A program made the translations under genes and the position numbers. Below, in pieces: positions 1 through 6,835 of a DNA stretch of 64,000 nucleotides. The notes below the pieces were generated by a model. It searched no databases. It saw nothing but the letters and a program-made list of their open reading frames with translations, and was not told the origin of the DNA. Where the stretch lies: positions 1 to 64,000 of IMG/VR virus record IMGVR_UViG_3300047472_000237; one strand, given 5' to 3'. This stretch comes from a virus. The stretch's first letter is position 1. Each line of letters starts with the position of its first letter.

Positions 1-19
1 CCCACCTGAATGAGCTCGA

Positions 20-47
20 CCGCCCCGCGCGGGGCGGCTTCGTTTTG
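20..47 (+). terminator. Rho-independent terminator of an upstream gene
   Basis: CCGCCCC (20-26) pairs with GGGGCGG (31-37) around GCGC, followed by CTTCGTTTTG. It ends the transcription unit that enters from the left edge, whose gene is not visible. Confidence 0.7.
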
Positions 48-61
48 TTGTCGCTTTGCTC

Positions 62-90
62 TTGCCTCTAGCCGAGCGATGAGGCATACT
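62..90 (+). promoter_or_regulatory. Sigma-70-like promoter
   Basis: TTGCCT (62-67), 17-nt spacer, CATACT (85-90). It sits directly after a terminator. Unlike most promoters here it gives a short leader carrying a Shine-Dalgarno AAGGAGA before the GTG at 115. Confidence 0.65.
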
Positions 91-114
91 CCGGTCACCT
101 AACCAAGGAGACCT

Positions 115-996
115 GTGGCAGCTGAACTCGAACGAATCAAAGACCAGATCCGCAAGCTGATGGCCGTAGCCAACGACGGCGCGGCGAGCGACGGCGAGAT
201 CACCAACTACATGAACGCGGCGGCGAAGCTGATCGACAAGCATCACCTCAAGGCCGAGGACTTCGAGAAGAAGGACGAGGCCCCGGACGCCGACGAGTCG
301 AAGATGGAGCTCCACCTGGGCAAGACGGGCAGCCCGAAGTTCCACCGCTGGAACACGATCCTCGCCAACGCCGTGGAGCAGCTGTTCGGCTGCGTAAAGC
401 ACTATCTTGACGGCGACAGCGAGCCGATGCGAATCGATGGCGTCGTTCAGTTCTACACCGGGAAGTACGCCGGCCAGCGGAAGGAGATCAAGCGGTTCGC
501 CTTCTATGGTCCTGCCCAGGAGGCTGCGGAAGCGGCTGAGCTCTACACGATGTGGGACAGGGCCATCGCGACGATGGCGGTCATGCGTTGGGGCGGGGCC
601 TACCGGGGCAGCGGCGAGAAGTACGCGGAAGGCTTCGCAGCCGCCCTGCTCGTCAAGGCCATGCAGATCAACAAGGCCCGCCAGCTGGTGGAGGCCAAGC
701 CGCTCGCCCTGCTGACCCACGAGGTCGCGGCCGGCAAGGACACGGCGCTCGCCATCGCCGAGTCGAAGACGACGTCGATCACCCTCTCGGAACGCTATGA
801 GAAGCTCCAGGAGCGGGCCGCTGAGTGGCTGGAGAACGACCAAGGAATCAAACTCGGCAAGGGTGCCGCCCGCCAAGGCGCTCAGAGCGGCGACAACACC
901 GCCTTCCGCGAGGGACACGAGCACGGCAGCAAGGCCGAGTTCACCCGCACGGGTCGAGCCGGCCAGCAGAAACAGTTGCCTGGCCCCAAGCAATGA
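115..996 (+). CDS. DUF2786-like protein
   Basis: This 293-residue protein of unknown function opens with a DUF2786-type helical domain (about residues 5-50: ERIKDQIRKLMAVAND, then an alternation ending in LIDKHHL). DUF2786 proteins are common in phages and their role is not established. The rest is helical and charged, with a Lys/Gln-rich C terminus. The GTG start is chosen because AAGGAGA lies 4-10 nt upstream and no ATG fits better. The stop overlaps ATGA with a possible upstream start of the next frame, suggesting translational coupling. Confidence 0.75.
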   Translation: MAAELERIKDQIRKLMAVANDGAASDGEITNYMNAAAKLIDKHHLKAEDFEKKDEAPDADESKMELHLGKTGSPKFHRWNTILANAVEQLFGCVKHYLDGDSEPMRIDGVVQFYTGKYAGQRKEIKRFAFYGPAQEAAEAAELYTMWDRAIATMAVMRWGGAYRGSGEKYAEGFAAALLVKAMQINKARQLVEAKPLALLTHEVAAGKDTALAIAESKTTSITLSERYEKLQERAAEWLENDQGIKLGKGAARQGAQSGDNTAFREGHEHGSKAEFTRTGRAGQQKQLPGPKQ

Positions 997-1010
997 GGGA
1001 GACTCCCGTC

Positions 1011-1427
1011 ATGCCCCTGAACGACGACGGCAAACTCGATGGTGTGTACGCCTACCTGTACACGGCGCTCCGCGACCCTCAGAAGTTCTACGGACGGATC
1101 TGTGGCAACATGATGACGGTCGGCTGCGGCTCCGCCGAGGAAGCGGAGAAGACCCGGCTGACCCTGCGTGTCTCCCAGTACGACATCCAGAAGGTCAAGA
1201 GCGGGCGGTGGATGCGGCCGGCAGAGTTCGCGGCAGCAGAGGCCGCTGCTCGGAAGGCCAACACCGCCCCGGCGGAGGACGGATGGGACGACGAGAAGCT
1301 GCGGCGGAAGGTCGACCAGTCGTGGGAGCTCGCCGGCTGCGCCCGCGTCGATGGCGATCGGGTGGACGAGGCCCGCCACACGGCCGAGGCGCGGCGGCTC
1401 CAGACGCTGCTGCGGATGCGAGGATAA
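1011..1427 (+). CDS. Hypothetical protein
   Basis: A 138-residue soluble protein that I do not recognise. The N-terminal half has a conserved-looking stretch (GVYAYLYTALRDP...GRICGNMMTVGC) and the C-terminal half is Ala/Arg-rich and helical. ATG 1011 is preferred because GAGGGAGA precedes it at good spacing; an in-frame ATG at 993 overlaps the previous stop and is the alternative. It forms a two-gene unit with the DUF2786 gene. Confidence 0.7.
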   Translation: MPLNDDGKLDGVYAYLYTALRDPQKFYGRICGNMMTVGCGSAEEAEKTRLTLRVSQYDIQKVKSGRWMRPAEFAAAEAAARKANTAPAEDGWDDEKLRRKVDQSWELAGCARVDGDRVDEARHTAEARRLQTLLRMRG

Positions 1428-1432
1428 TCGTC

Positions 1433-1461
1433 TTGCCTGGGCCACCGCCCTGGGCCATACT
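1433..1461 (+). promoter_or_regulatory. Promoter of the leaderless class
   Basis: TTGCCT (1433-1438), 17-nt spacer, CATACT (1456-1461), then 9 nt to ATG 1471. Confidence 0.65.
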
Positions 1462-1470
1462 CGGAGCACA

Positions 1471-1758
1471 ATGGCGATCCATATCAAGGCAGACGGAACT
1501 AAGACGGAAGTCACCCCGGCCAGCGGCAAGGCGTTCACCCTGGAAGAGCTCCAGGCGTTCGTCGGCGGCTACGTCGAGACGATCCGCGTGCAGTCCCCCG
1601 AAGGCTTCCTGCTGCTCGTGGACGAGGACGCGAAGCTCAAGTGCCCGACGTCCCCCATGAACCGTGTCGCCACCGAGATGTTCCACGGGGCACATGGGAG
1701 CGCGGTCGCCATCCTCGGAGACGTGCTGCTGGTCAGCCCCGATGAGATGGGGGAATAA
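1471..1758 (+). CDS. DUF3846-like protein
   Basis: A 95-residue protein resembling DUF3846 phage proteins: a short strand, then a helix ending in VGGYVETIRV, then a strand LLLVDEDAKLK and an NR motif (residues about 25-70). In DUF3846 the pattern is VGGYIE...DEEGKL...NR, and the function is unknown. The start lies 9 nt after a -10 box, so the transcript is probably leaderless, although GGAG at 1463 could act as a weak ribosome site. Confidence 0.65.
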   Translation: MAIHIKADGTKTEVTPASGKAFTLEELQAFVGGYVETIRVQSPEGFLLLVDEDAKLKCPTSPMNRVATEMFHGAHGSAVAILGDVLLVSPDEMGE

Positions 1759-1764
1759 CCTCCC

Positions 1765-1820
1765 ATAGGATCCTGATTTCCCTCGGAGGGCCTATAGGAT
1801 CCAGCATCTGTCAGGAGGGG
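1765..1820 (+). repeat. ATAGGATCC element, copy 1
   Basis: ATAGGATCC occurs at 1765 and 1794, the second followed by AGC, 7 nt and TCAGGAGGGGG. The same order and spacing recur at 5411-5470, so this is a dispersed intergenic repeat rather than chance. Confidence 0.6.
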
Positions 1821-2169
1821 GAGCGCCCTGGAGCCGTCCCAGAAGTGGGGTGGCCCAGGGCGAACTCGCACCCCGCGCCTCGAGGCCGCTCCAGAGGCCC
1901 GCCGACCAACCGCCCCGACGCCCGCCGCCGACCCCGCGCGGCCCTCCTCGTGTGCCGAGCGACGCGGGCCGGCCCTTCGAGCTCGAACGCCCGCCCGCCT
2001 CGACGCCAGGCCCGCCCCAGGCCGCCGCCCGATCGACCCACGCAGCCGGCCGCCGCCGGCGCGGACGCCCCTCGACGCGGCTCCAGAGCCGAGCGCGGAC
2101 TGAGCGCCGGCGCGGCGCACGACCGCGCGGCGCGGCGCGTGGACGGCGCACGACCGTGAGGCGTCGACG

Positions 2170-2250
2170 GATTCATCCCAAATTCACGAGGATTCACGAG
2201 GGTTCACGCGCGTCCCAAAATTCATGGGATTCACGAGTGATTCACGAGCT
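2170..2250 (+). repeat. TTCACG iteron-like array A
   Basis: TTCA-centred units start at 2172, 2183, 2193, 2203, 2221, 2230 and 2241, mostly 9-11 bp apart, with consensus ATTCACGAGG. The first unit is GGATTCATCCC, exactly as in array B at 5829. Confidence 0.65.
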
Positions 2251-2555
2251 CCCCTCAGCCTGCCGCCGGGGGTTCCCCGTGGAGCGGTTGGAGCAGACCG
2301 AGTCGTTGGACTTCGAGGAGTCGACGGAGTCGTTGGATCTGGAGGAAGCGGTGGAGGCAGTGAGCCAGGTGGAGCCTGGACCGCTTCAGCCTCTCTTCGA
2401 TGTCGTCGTCTCGTTGAAGGTCCATTATCTCTCCGACAGGGGCGTGCGTCCCCACAATCTCCCGCCCTGGTCCACGACCCGGCGCGGTCACGATCAAGTG
2501 GAGCATACCGCAGGAATCTTCTCCGCCAAATGTGAAATAAAAGAACGCGGGCCGC

Positions 2556-2584
2556 TTGGCGTTTCAACCGCCGTGTGTTACTGT
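2556..2584 (+). promoter_or_regulatory. Promoter of the leaderless class
   Basis: TTGGCG (2556-2561), TTTCAACCGCCGTGTGT spacer of 17 nt, TACTGT (2579-2584), 10 nt to ATG 2595 ending in GTACCT. Confidence 0.75.
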
Positions 2585-2594
2585 TCCCGTACCT

Positions 2595-3173
2595 ATGAGC
2601 ACGACCGCTACCCAACCCGCGTTCCTTGACCCCTCCGCCGCTGGCGTTCGCCGGCTGACCTGTTCTTTCGAGCGACTCGTGGCCGCCTTCGGCCAGCCAA
2701 CGAAGCGATACGAAAAGGGCACCAGCGACAAACTCCAGGTGGAGTGGAACATCCAGGTGGACCTGCCCCACGGCAGCGGCTGGGTGAATATCTACGACTA
2801 CAAAGAGGACGTCCCCGCTGAGCAGGTGATGCACTGGTCCATCCAGTTCACCCCTCCCTACCGCAGCAAGAACGAGCGCGGTTTGGACCCGAAGTGTGCG
2901 GACGAACTCGTGGATCGGTTGAACCAGGCCGAACCGAAGACGCCGGTGGACCCGCCGGACTTCCTGGAGATCTTGAAGGCTGATTGGATGCGGCCGGACA
3001 ACGCGAAGCGCACCGAACTTTCGAGCCGGTTGGAGCACAGCGATTGGACCGCCTTCGCCCATATCGGTTCGTTCATCGGACTCCTCGATGGCGAAGAGAT
3101 CCTCCTGTTCTACGTTGGCTCCAACGAACTCATCGGCCGCCTCGAGCTCACCATGTCGCAATCTGCGGTTTGA
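2595..3173 (+). CDS. Hypothetical protein
   Basis: A 192-residue soluble protein with no family I recognise. It looks like an alpha/beta fold with regular hydrophobic/polar alternation and no membrane segment. ATG 2595 is chosen because it follows the -10 TACTGT by 10 nt, the arrangement shared by neighbouring small genes; there is no Shine-Dalgarno. Three nucleotides after its stop the next promoter begins, so it is probably monocistronic. Confidence 0.7.
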   Translation: MSTTATQPAFLDPSAAGVRRLTCSFERLVAAFGQPTKRYEKGTSDKLQVEWNIQVDLPHGSGWVNIYDYKEDVPAEQVMHWSIQFTPPYRSKNERGLDPKCADELVDRLNQAEPKTPVDPPDFLEILKADWMRPDNAKRTELSSRLEHSDWTAFAHIGSFIGLLDGEEILLFYVGSNELIGRLELTMSQSAV

Positions 3174-3175
3174 GT

Positions 3176-3204
3176 TTGCCGTTTCAACCTTCGTGCCGTA
3201 CTGT
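3176..3204 (+). promoter_or_regulatory. Promoter of the leaderless class
   Basis: TTGCCG (3176-3181), 17-nt spacer beginning TTTCAAC, TACTGT (3199-3204), 9 nt to ATG 3214. Confidence 0.7.
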
Positions 3205-3213
3205 GAGCGTACT

Positions 3214-3696
3214 ATGAACGCAAAGCGAACCGACAACCTCGAGAACCTTCCTGACGCCCAGCAGCGGCTCGTCCGCTTCGCCCGCCTGGCGGTGGCTGAT
3301 ACCGTCCACGGCGGCGCGGCCGCCAAGGCGCAGGCCTCCAACGCGGTGGACCAGGACGACCGCTACGTCCTGGAAGGCATCGTGAGCGATGTCTACACTA
3401 GCTCCACCGGGAAGGTGCCCGACCACTTGGATGCTTTCGAGTGCAACGAGTGCGGCTGTGTTCACCTCGGGAAGGAGGCAGCCGACGTATGCTGCTCGGA
3501 CGACGAGGACGACTTCGAAGACGAGGATGAGGACGACGACTTCGAAGACGAGGATGAGGACGACGACTTCGACGACGAAGACGATGATGACGACCTGGAC
3601 GACGAAGACGACTTCGATGACGAGGACGACTTCGACGATGACGACGACCTCGATGACGAGGACGATGAAGAGGAGATGGATGATGACACTGAATGA
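3214..3696 (+). CDS. Protein with a cysteine cluster and a long Asp/Glu tail
   Basis: 160 residues. The first 75 are ordinary sequence, followed by a cysteine cluster (CNECGC, then CC about 13 residues on) that could bind zinc. The last roughly 65 residues are almost entirely Asp and Glu with a Phe or Leu every few residues (DDFEDEDEDD repeated). Such tails are typical of DNA mimics, histone-like chaperones and metal binders; which applies cannot be told. The repetitive GAC/GAG/GAT codons make this tract prone to length change. Confidence 0.7.
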   Translation: MNAKRTDNLENLPDAQQRLVRFARLAVADTVHGGAAAKAQASNAVDQDDRYVLEGIVSDVYTSSTGKVPDHLDAFECNECGCVHLGKEAADVCCSDDEDDFEDEDEDDDFEDEDEDDDFDDEDDDDDLDDEDDFDDEDDFDDDDDLDDEDDEEEMDDDTE

Positions 3697-3889
3697 GTGG
3701 AGCTCGGCGAGCAAGGTGAAGGTGGAGACCCATACGAACTCGGGAGCGAAGTTCGTCCACGTGGAGTACGACGACCCGATGAGGAAGGAGCTCTTCCACC
3801 TCACCGACTTCAAGGTCTCCAGCGTGAGCGGGCCGGTCCACTGGCTCGTGCCGATCGACCAGCCCGCTCACCGCTGTGTGAAGATTTAG
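3680..3889 (+). CDS. Small hypothetical protein
   Basis: 69 residues (start MMTLNEW), overlapping the end of the acidic-tail gene. AGGAG at 3671-3675 precedes two adjacent ATGs (3680 and 3683) and fits either. The C-terminal half (KVSSVSGPVHWLVPIDQPAH) looks like a short beta-rich domain. No family is recognised. The overlap suggests translational coupling to the acidic protein. Confidence 0.6.
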   Translation: MMTLNEWSSASKVKVETHTNSGAKFVHVEYDDPMRKELFHLTDFKVSSVSGPVHWLVPIDQPAHRCVKI

Positions 3890-3890
3890 T

Positions 3891-3918
3891 TTGCTTCCCG
3901 CCGGCGATGAGGCATCTT
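3891..3918 (+). promoter_or_regulatory. Promoter of the leaderless class
   Basis: TTGCTT (3891-3896), 16-nt spacer, CATCTT (3913-3918), 10 nt to ATG 3929. It shares GCGATGAGGCAT with the promoter at 62-90. Confidence 0.65.
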
Positions 3919-3928
3919 TCAACTACCT

Positions 3929-4231
3929 ATGGACAAAGAACCCACCGACACGCTCCTTCGCTACTTCCGGACGGGCGAGCTCATCGCCATCTTCCCCGCC
4001 GTAGCGGGTACGTCCGACCCGGACACCTGCATGAGTTACCAGACGGTTGGCCAGCACGGCTCGTGCGACCCCTCTGGGCTCATCCGCCTCACCCAGCCCG
4101 CCTCGCTCGTCAGCGACTCCACCAAGTCGTTCCTGGCTGAGCTAGAGCGCGTCGGCTACAAGGTGAATGTGGTGAAGCGTGCGACTGCGGCTCACCGCAA
4201 GGCGCGGGTTCAACAGATCGGCAACCGCTAA
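3929..4231 (+). CDS. Small hypothetical protein
   Basis: 100 residues, unrecognised, no membrane segment. The C terminus is basic (VVKRATAAHRKARVQQIGNR), as in nucleic-acid or ribosome-associated small proteins. The start is set by the promoter geometry (10 nt after the -10). The next promoter starts 5 nt after its stop. Confidence 0.65.
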   Translation: MDKEPTDTLLRYFRTGELIAIFPAVAGTSDPDTCMSYQTVGQHGSCDPSGLIRLTQPASLVSDSTKSFLAELERVGYKVNVVKRATAAHRKARVQQIGNR

Positions 4232-4236
4232 TCGGT

Positions 4237-4264
4237 TTGCCTTCGCCTTCGTGTGTTGTATCTT
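4237..4264 (+). promoter_or_regulatory. Promoter with a longer leader
   Basis: TTGCCT (4237-4242), 16-nt spacer, TATCTT (4259-4264). It is followed by a leader of about 50 nt containing the small inverted repeat CCGGACGCTACGCCGG before ATG 4321, so this unit is not leaderless. Confidence 0.6.
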
Positions 4265-4320
4265 TCGGGTGTTGCCGGACGCTACGCCGGCCTGGAAGTT
4301 GAAACCTGCTGGAGACCCCT

Positions 4321-4812
4321 ATGACCGTGGAACTTTCGAAAGTCGCCGAAGCCAAGATTCGCGTGCTGGCCGCCACCCTGGTCGCCGCGCCGCACGAACG
4401 CGAGCAGCTGGAAGCTACCCTCCACGAAGTCGTGAGCGAAGTGGTCGAGTCCCTCGACCTGCCCGACTTCAGCGAAATGCTGGACCTGAGCGACGAACGC
4501 CAGATCGAGCAGTTCATCGAGAACAACAGCCTGGTGAGCCAGAACGACCTGCCGAACACCGACGACTTCTTGGACCTGAACGACTCGGAGAGCATCCGGA
4601 GCTTTATCCGAGACAACGAGCTCGTGGACAAGGACGAGCTCGGTTCGATGCTGGACCTCGAGAACCAGGACCAGGTCGGCGAGATGATCGAGAACTACGA
4701 ACTGGTGACCGAAGAGGATCTGGACGCCGCGTTGAACGCGGTGAAGTCAAGCCACGTGACCGACGGGCGCGGCTTCTTCGGCCGGTTGAAGTGGCTCCTC
4801 ACTGGCCGCTGA
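4321..4812 (+). CDS. Acidic protein with three internal repeats
   Basis: 163 residues, strongly acidic. A repeating unit of roughly 30-35 residues appears three times, seen most clearly in FIENNSLVSQNDL, FIRDNELVDKDEL and MIENYELVTEEDL, each preceded by a DLsDxxxIxxF-like helix. The last residues (GRGFFGRLKWLLTGR) form a basic amphipathic end that could touch membrane or nucleic acid. No family is recognised. It has its own promoter upstream and a strong terminator after its stop, so it is a single-gene unit. GGAGACC before the ATG gives a usable ribosome site. Confidence 0.7.
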   Translation: MTVELSKVAEAKIRVLAATLVAAPHEREQLEATLHEVVSEVVESLDLPDFSEMLDLSDERQIEQFIENNSLVSQNDLPNTDDFLDLNDSESIRSFIRDNELVDKDELGSMLDLENQDQVGEMIENYELVTEEDLDAALNAVKSSHVTDGRGFFGRLKWLLTGR

Positions 4813-4854
4813 ACTTCCACGGGCCGCTACAGCCCCAACAATCGTTCCATAGGG

Positions 4855-4888
4855 TGCCGGTCCACTGTAGCGGTGGGCCGGCATTTTT
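4855..4888 (+). terminator. Rho-independent terminator
   Basis: TGCCGGTCCAC (4855-4865) pairs with GTGGGCCGGCA (4873-4883; one G-U pair), followed by TTTTT. Confidence 0.8.
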
Positions 4889-4925
4889 CATTTGTCGCGA
4901 AGGATACCTGAGCGAGACTGATCGT

Positions 4926-5117
4926 ATGAACCTCTTCCGCAGCCTCACCGCCCTCTACCTCGTGGCCGTCGTGCTCGCCTTGGCGGTCGCCTACCGCTAC
5001 CGGGTGCAGGACGCCGCGCCTGCGGCCCGCCAGAGCCTCGAGGAGCTCCGCCCCGGCCTGGAGCGTACCGCTACCGCCATCGAACGGGTACGCCGCTGGG
5101 CAGCGTCGCCAGATTAA
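4926..5117 (+). CDS. Small single-pass membrane protein
   Basis: 63 residues. Residues about 8-25 (ALYLVAVVLALAVAYRYR) form one transmembrane helix, followed by a charged helical tail. No family is recognised; small phage membrane proteins of this type may act in host takeover, superinfection exclusion or lysis, but nothing here decides. ATG 4926 is the only sensible start; no clear Shine-Dalgarno is visible. Confidence 0.55.
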   Translation: MNLFRSLTALYLVAVVLALAVAYRYRVQDAAPAARQSLEELRPGLERTATAIERVRRWAASPD

Positions 5118-5121
5118 CGGT

Positions 5122-5150
5122 TTGGCGTTTCAACGGGCGTGTGTTACTGT
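5122..5150 (+). promoter_or_regulatory. Promoter of the leaderless class
   Basis: TTGGCG (5122-5127), 17-nt spacer beginning TTTCAACGG, TACTGT (5145-5150), 10 nt to ATG 5161 ending in GTACCT. Confidence 0.75.
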
Positions 5151-5160
5151 TCGCGTACCT

Positions 5161-5370
5161 ATGGACCCGACTACCTGCCTGAAGGAGCTCATCGAGCTCA
5201 TCGTCGCCCCCGAACGGGACAACAGCGAAGTCCGAGAGAAGATCGACGACCTCGTCGGCTGGCTCGAGAAGGATGGAGCGAAGCCGGTTATCACGCCAGG
5301 CTACCGCATCCTCTACAAGTCCATCGTGAAGGCTTGGTCGCTTCCCCTCTACAACCTCCTCTTTTCGTAA
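5161..5370 (+). CDS. Small hypothetical protein
   Basis: 69 residues, predicted helical, unrecognised. The N-terminal 40 residues are acidic and amphipathic; the end (IVKAWSLPLYNLLFS) is hydrophobic but short for a membrane helix. The start is fixed by the promoter placed 10 nt upstream. Confidence 0.6.
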   Translation: MDPTTCLKELIELIVAPERDNSEVREKIDDLVGWLEKDGAKPVITPGYRILYKSIVKAWSLPLYNLLFS

Positions 5371-5410
5371 GCACGGATAGATGGACTGAGCCGGCTCGAG
5401 GAGCTCCTCC

Positions 5411-5470
5411 ATAGGATCCACCCGTTTCCGAGAGGGGACGGATAGGATCCAGCGATCCTCAGGAGGGGGT
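5411..5470 (+). repeat. ATAGGATCC element, copy 2
   Basis: ATAGGATCC at 5411 and 5442 (31 bp apart; 29 bp in copy 1), the second followed by AGC, 7 nt and TCAGGAGGGGG as in copy 1. It lies between two leaderless genes. Confidence 0.6.
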
Positions 5471-5521
5471 CCACCTTCTGGGCCCAGGAGATACCGGACG
5501 CCCGCCGCGCGGCGCAGCCGT

Positions 5522-5550
5522 TTGTCGGCTGGCCGTTCGTGTCGTACCTT
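5522..5550 (+). promoter_or_regulatory. Promoter of the leaderless class
   Basis: TTGTCG (5522-5527), 17-nt spacer, TACCTT (5545-5550), 10 nt to ATG 5561 ending in GTACCT. Confidence 0.7.
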
Positions 5551-5560
5551 TGGCGTACCT

Positions 5561-5785
5561 ATGCAACGCACTCAGGCTACCGTCGTTGATGTAACGCCCA
5601 CCGAATACCTCGTCGCCGCGTGCGACCCCGGCAACGAGCCGGAATTGTTGCCGGCGCTGGAAGTGTACGTCGTGAACAAAGACGACCCCAGCGATATACG
5701 GCTACCGACGCCAGCCGAGTGGAGCGCCCATTGGTTCGCGGTCGCAAAGGCGATACAGAGCCTGTTGGAGCAAGCGGCCGGATAG
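5561..5785 (+). CDS. Small hypothetical protein
   Basis: 74 residues, acidic, probably alpha/beta, unrecognised. Start set by the -10 box 10 nt upstream. It is isolated between the ATAGGATCC element and the second TTCACG array. Confidence 0.6.
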   Translation: MQRTQATVVDVTPTEYLVAACDPGNEPELLPALEVYVVNKDDPSDIRLPTPAEWSAHWFAVAKAIQSLLEQAAG

Positions 5786-6111
5786 TTGGACCCCGCGCGG
5801 CGCGGCCGGCCTGGTCCACGAGCCGAGGGATTCATCCCGGTTCACGAGGATTCACAGCTTCACGCTGATTCACACGTGATTCACAGGTGATTCACGACCT
5901 CCACCCTCAGATCCACTCGCCTCACCAGGTCGGGCGGCTCCACCAGATCCACGAGCTCCAATAGGTCTTACGACTCCACGAGCTCCAGCAGATCCACTGG
6001 CTCCACCCGCTCCACTACCTCCAACCAGGTTGGACCAGGTGGAGGTGGTGAGGCTTCGGGCTGCTCCAACCGTACGATACAGATACCGTCGCGACAAACT
6101 TGAAAAATGGT
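5786..6111. other. Non-coding stretch with repeats
   Basis: Contains TTCACG array B and then a CTCCA/GATCCA-rich tract (about 5895-6060) ending in CAGGTTGGACCAGGTGG. No gene is supported. Reverse-strand frames through the tract give a Val/Asp/Leu/Glu repeat that looks like a by-product of the low-complexity DNA. Confidence 0.55.
5829..5898 (+). repeat. TTCACG iteron-like array B
   Basis: Units with TTCA at 5831, 5841, 5851, 5859, 5869, 5880 and 5891, mostly 10-11 bp apart, starting with GGATTCATCCC as in array A. The regular 10-11 bp phase matches one DNA helical turn. Confidence 0.65.
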
Positions 6112-6140
6112 TTGGCGTACCGCCCGCCCTGTCGTATTGT
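6112..6140 (+). promoter_or_regulatory. Promoter of the leaderless class
   Basis: TTGGCG (6112-6117), 17-nt spacer, TATTGT (6135-6140), 10 nt to ATG 6151 ending in GTACCT. Confidence 0.75.
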
Positions 6141-6150
6141 TGGCGTACCT

Positions 6151-6522
6151 ATGAGCGACGCCCCTACCCCTAACGTCCCGCCCGCCCTTCCGCCCGGCTT
6201 CCGCCGCTTCACCAAGGAAGATTATTGGTGCTACGCCGGCGCGAACGCATTTCCGGACGGCCAGGAGCCGATAATCGGCACCGTGTCGTTGAAAGAAAAC
6301 GACCAGGTGGAGCAGCACGACGTGGTGGTTTCGGCCGACGAGAGCGACCCCACGAAGGTGATCTTCGGCGTGATGTTCGAACAGGTGAACGCGAACGACA
6401 CCAGCGAGTTTCAACGAGAAGTGGAGTCGCTCGAGGTCGCCCTTGAGCTCATCCAACTGCTCGCTCGCCTCCAGCCGCTCACCCGGCTCCAACTGTCGGC
6501 CATGGCGTTCAAGGCGCTGTAG
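6151..6522 (+). CDS. Hypothetical protein
   Basis: 123 residues, unrecognised. A Pro-rich N terminus (residues 4-17) precedes a mixed alpha/beta domain; the C-terminal 35 residues form a Leu-rich amphipathic helix (VALELIQLLARLQPLTRLQL). The start is the ATG 10 nt after the -10 box. Confidence 0.65.
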   Translation: MSDAPTPNVPPALPPGFRRFTKEDYWCYAGANAFPDGQEPIIGTVSLKENDQVEQHDVVVSADESDPTKVIFGVMFEQVNANDTSEFQREVESLEVALELIQLLARLQPLTRLQLSAMAFKAL

Positions 6523-6561
6523 GCTCACCCGCTCCACTATCGTGAAATATGCAAAAGCGGT

Positions 6562-6589
6562 TTGTCAACCGCCGCTGGTATCGTACATT
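6562..6589 (+). promoter_or_regulatory. Promoter with a short leader
   Basis: TTGTCA (6562-6567), 16-nt spacer, TACATT (6584-6589). The leader of about 18 nt carries AAAGGAA (6601-6607) before ATG 6615. Confidence 0.55.
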
Positions 6590-6614
6590 TGGGGTGTTCG
6601 AAAGGAATACCCCT

Positions 6615-6806
6615 ATGAGCTACCTAACCCAACTCGCCCTGCTCGCCGTCCTCAACGAAGGCACCCAGCTGACCTCCCTCGAGCTCGTCCAACGTACCGC
6701 CCTTGAAGGCGACGTCGTACGGGCCGGCCTGGTCGCCCTGCTCGAATCGAAGCAGGTTGTGCAGTTGACCCGGCGCGACGAGGTGAAGGTGTTCGCCAAG
6801 GCTTGA
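6615..6806 (+). CDS. Small winged-helix-like protein
   Basis: 63 residues whose pattern of three helices followed by a short hairpin (LTSLELVQRT, GDVVRAGLVALLESKQVVQLTRRDEVKVFAKA) resembles a minimal winged helix, so it may bind DNA; this is inference from shape only. First gene of a probable three-gene unit with 6836 and 7012. Confidence 0.6.
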   Translation: MSYLTQLALLAVLNEGTQLTSLELVQRTALEGDVVRAGLVALLESKQVVQLTRRDEVKVFAKA

Positions 6807-6835
6807 ACGACTTACGACCTTTTGGAGATACGCTG

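Larger units (their letters stand above)
1759..2594. other. Long non-coding stretch with several repeat types
   Basis: No gene is supported here. In order it holds an ATAGGATCC pair (1765-1802), a very GC-rich stretch (about 1860-2165), an iteron-like TTCACG array (2170-2250), a GGAG/TGGA-rich low-complexity tract (about 2280-2440) and the promoter of the gene at 2595. Open frames crossing it look like by-products of the base composition. Confidence 0.6.

Noticed and set aside
2170-2250. TTCACG array as a CRISPR array
   Set aside because: Units are about 10 bp with no 25-40 bp repeats or spacers, and no cas genes are present.
1850-2629. A 259-codon + strand frame through the GC-rich and repeat region
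   Set aside because: Arg/Pro-rich then repetitive, crosses repeats and overlaps the gene at 2595; no ribosome site. Treated as non-coding.
5968-6537. Minus-strand frame through the CTCCA tract giving a Val/Asp/Leu/Glu repeat protein
   Set aside because: It depends on low-complexity DNA and overlaps the promoter and gene at 6112-6522 on the other strand.
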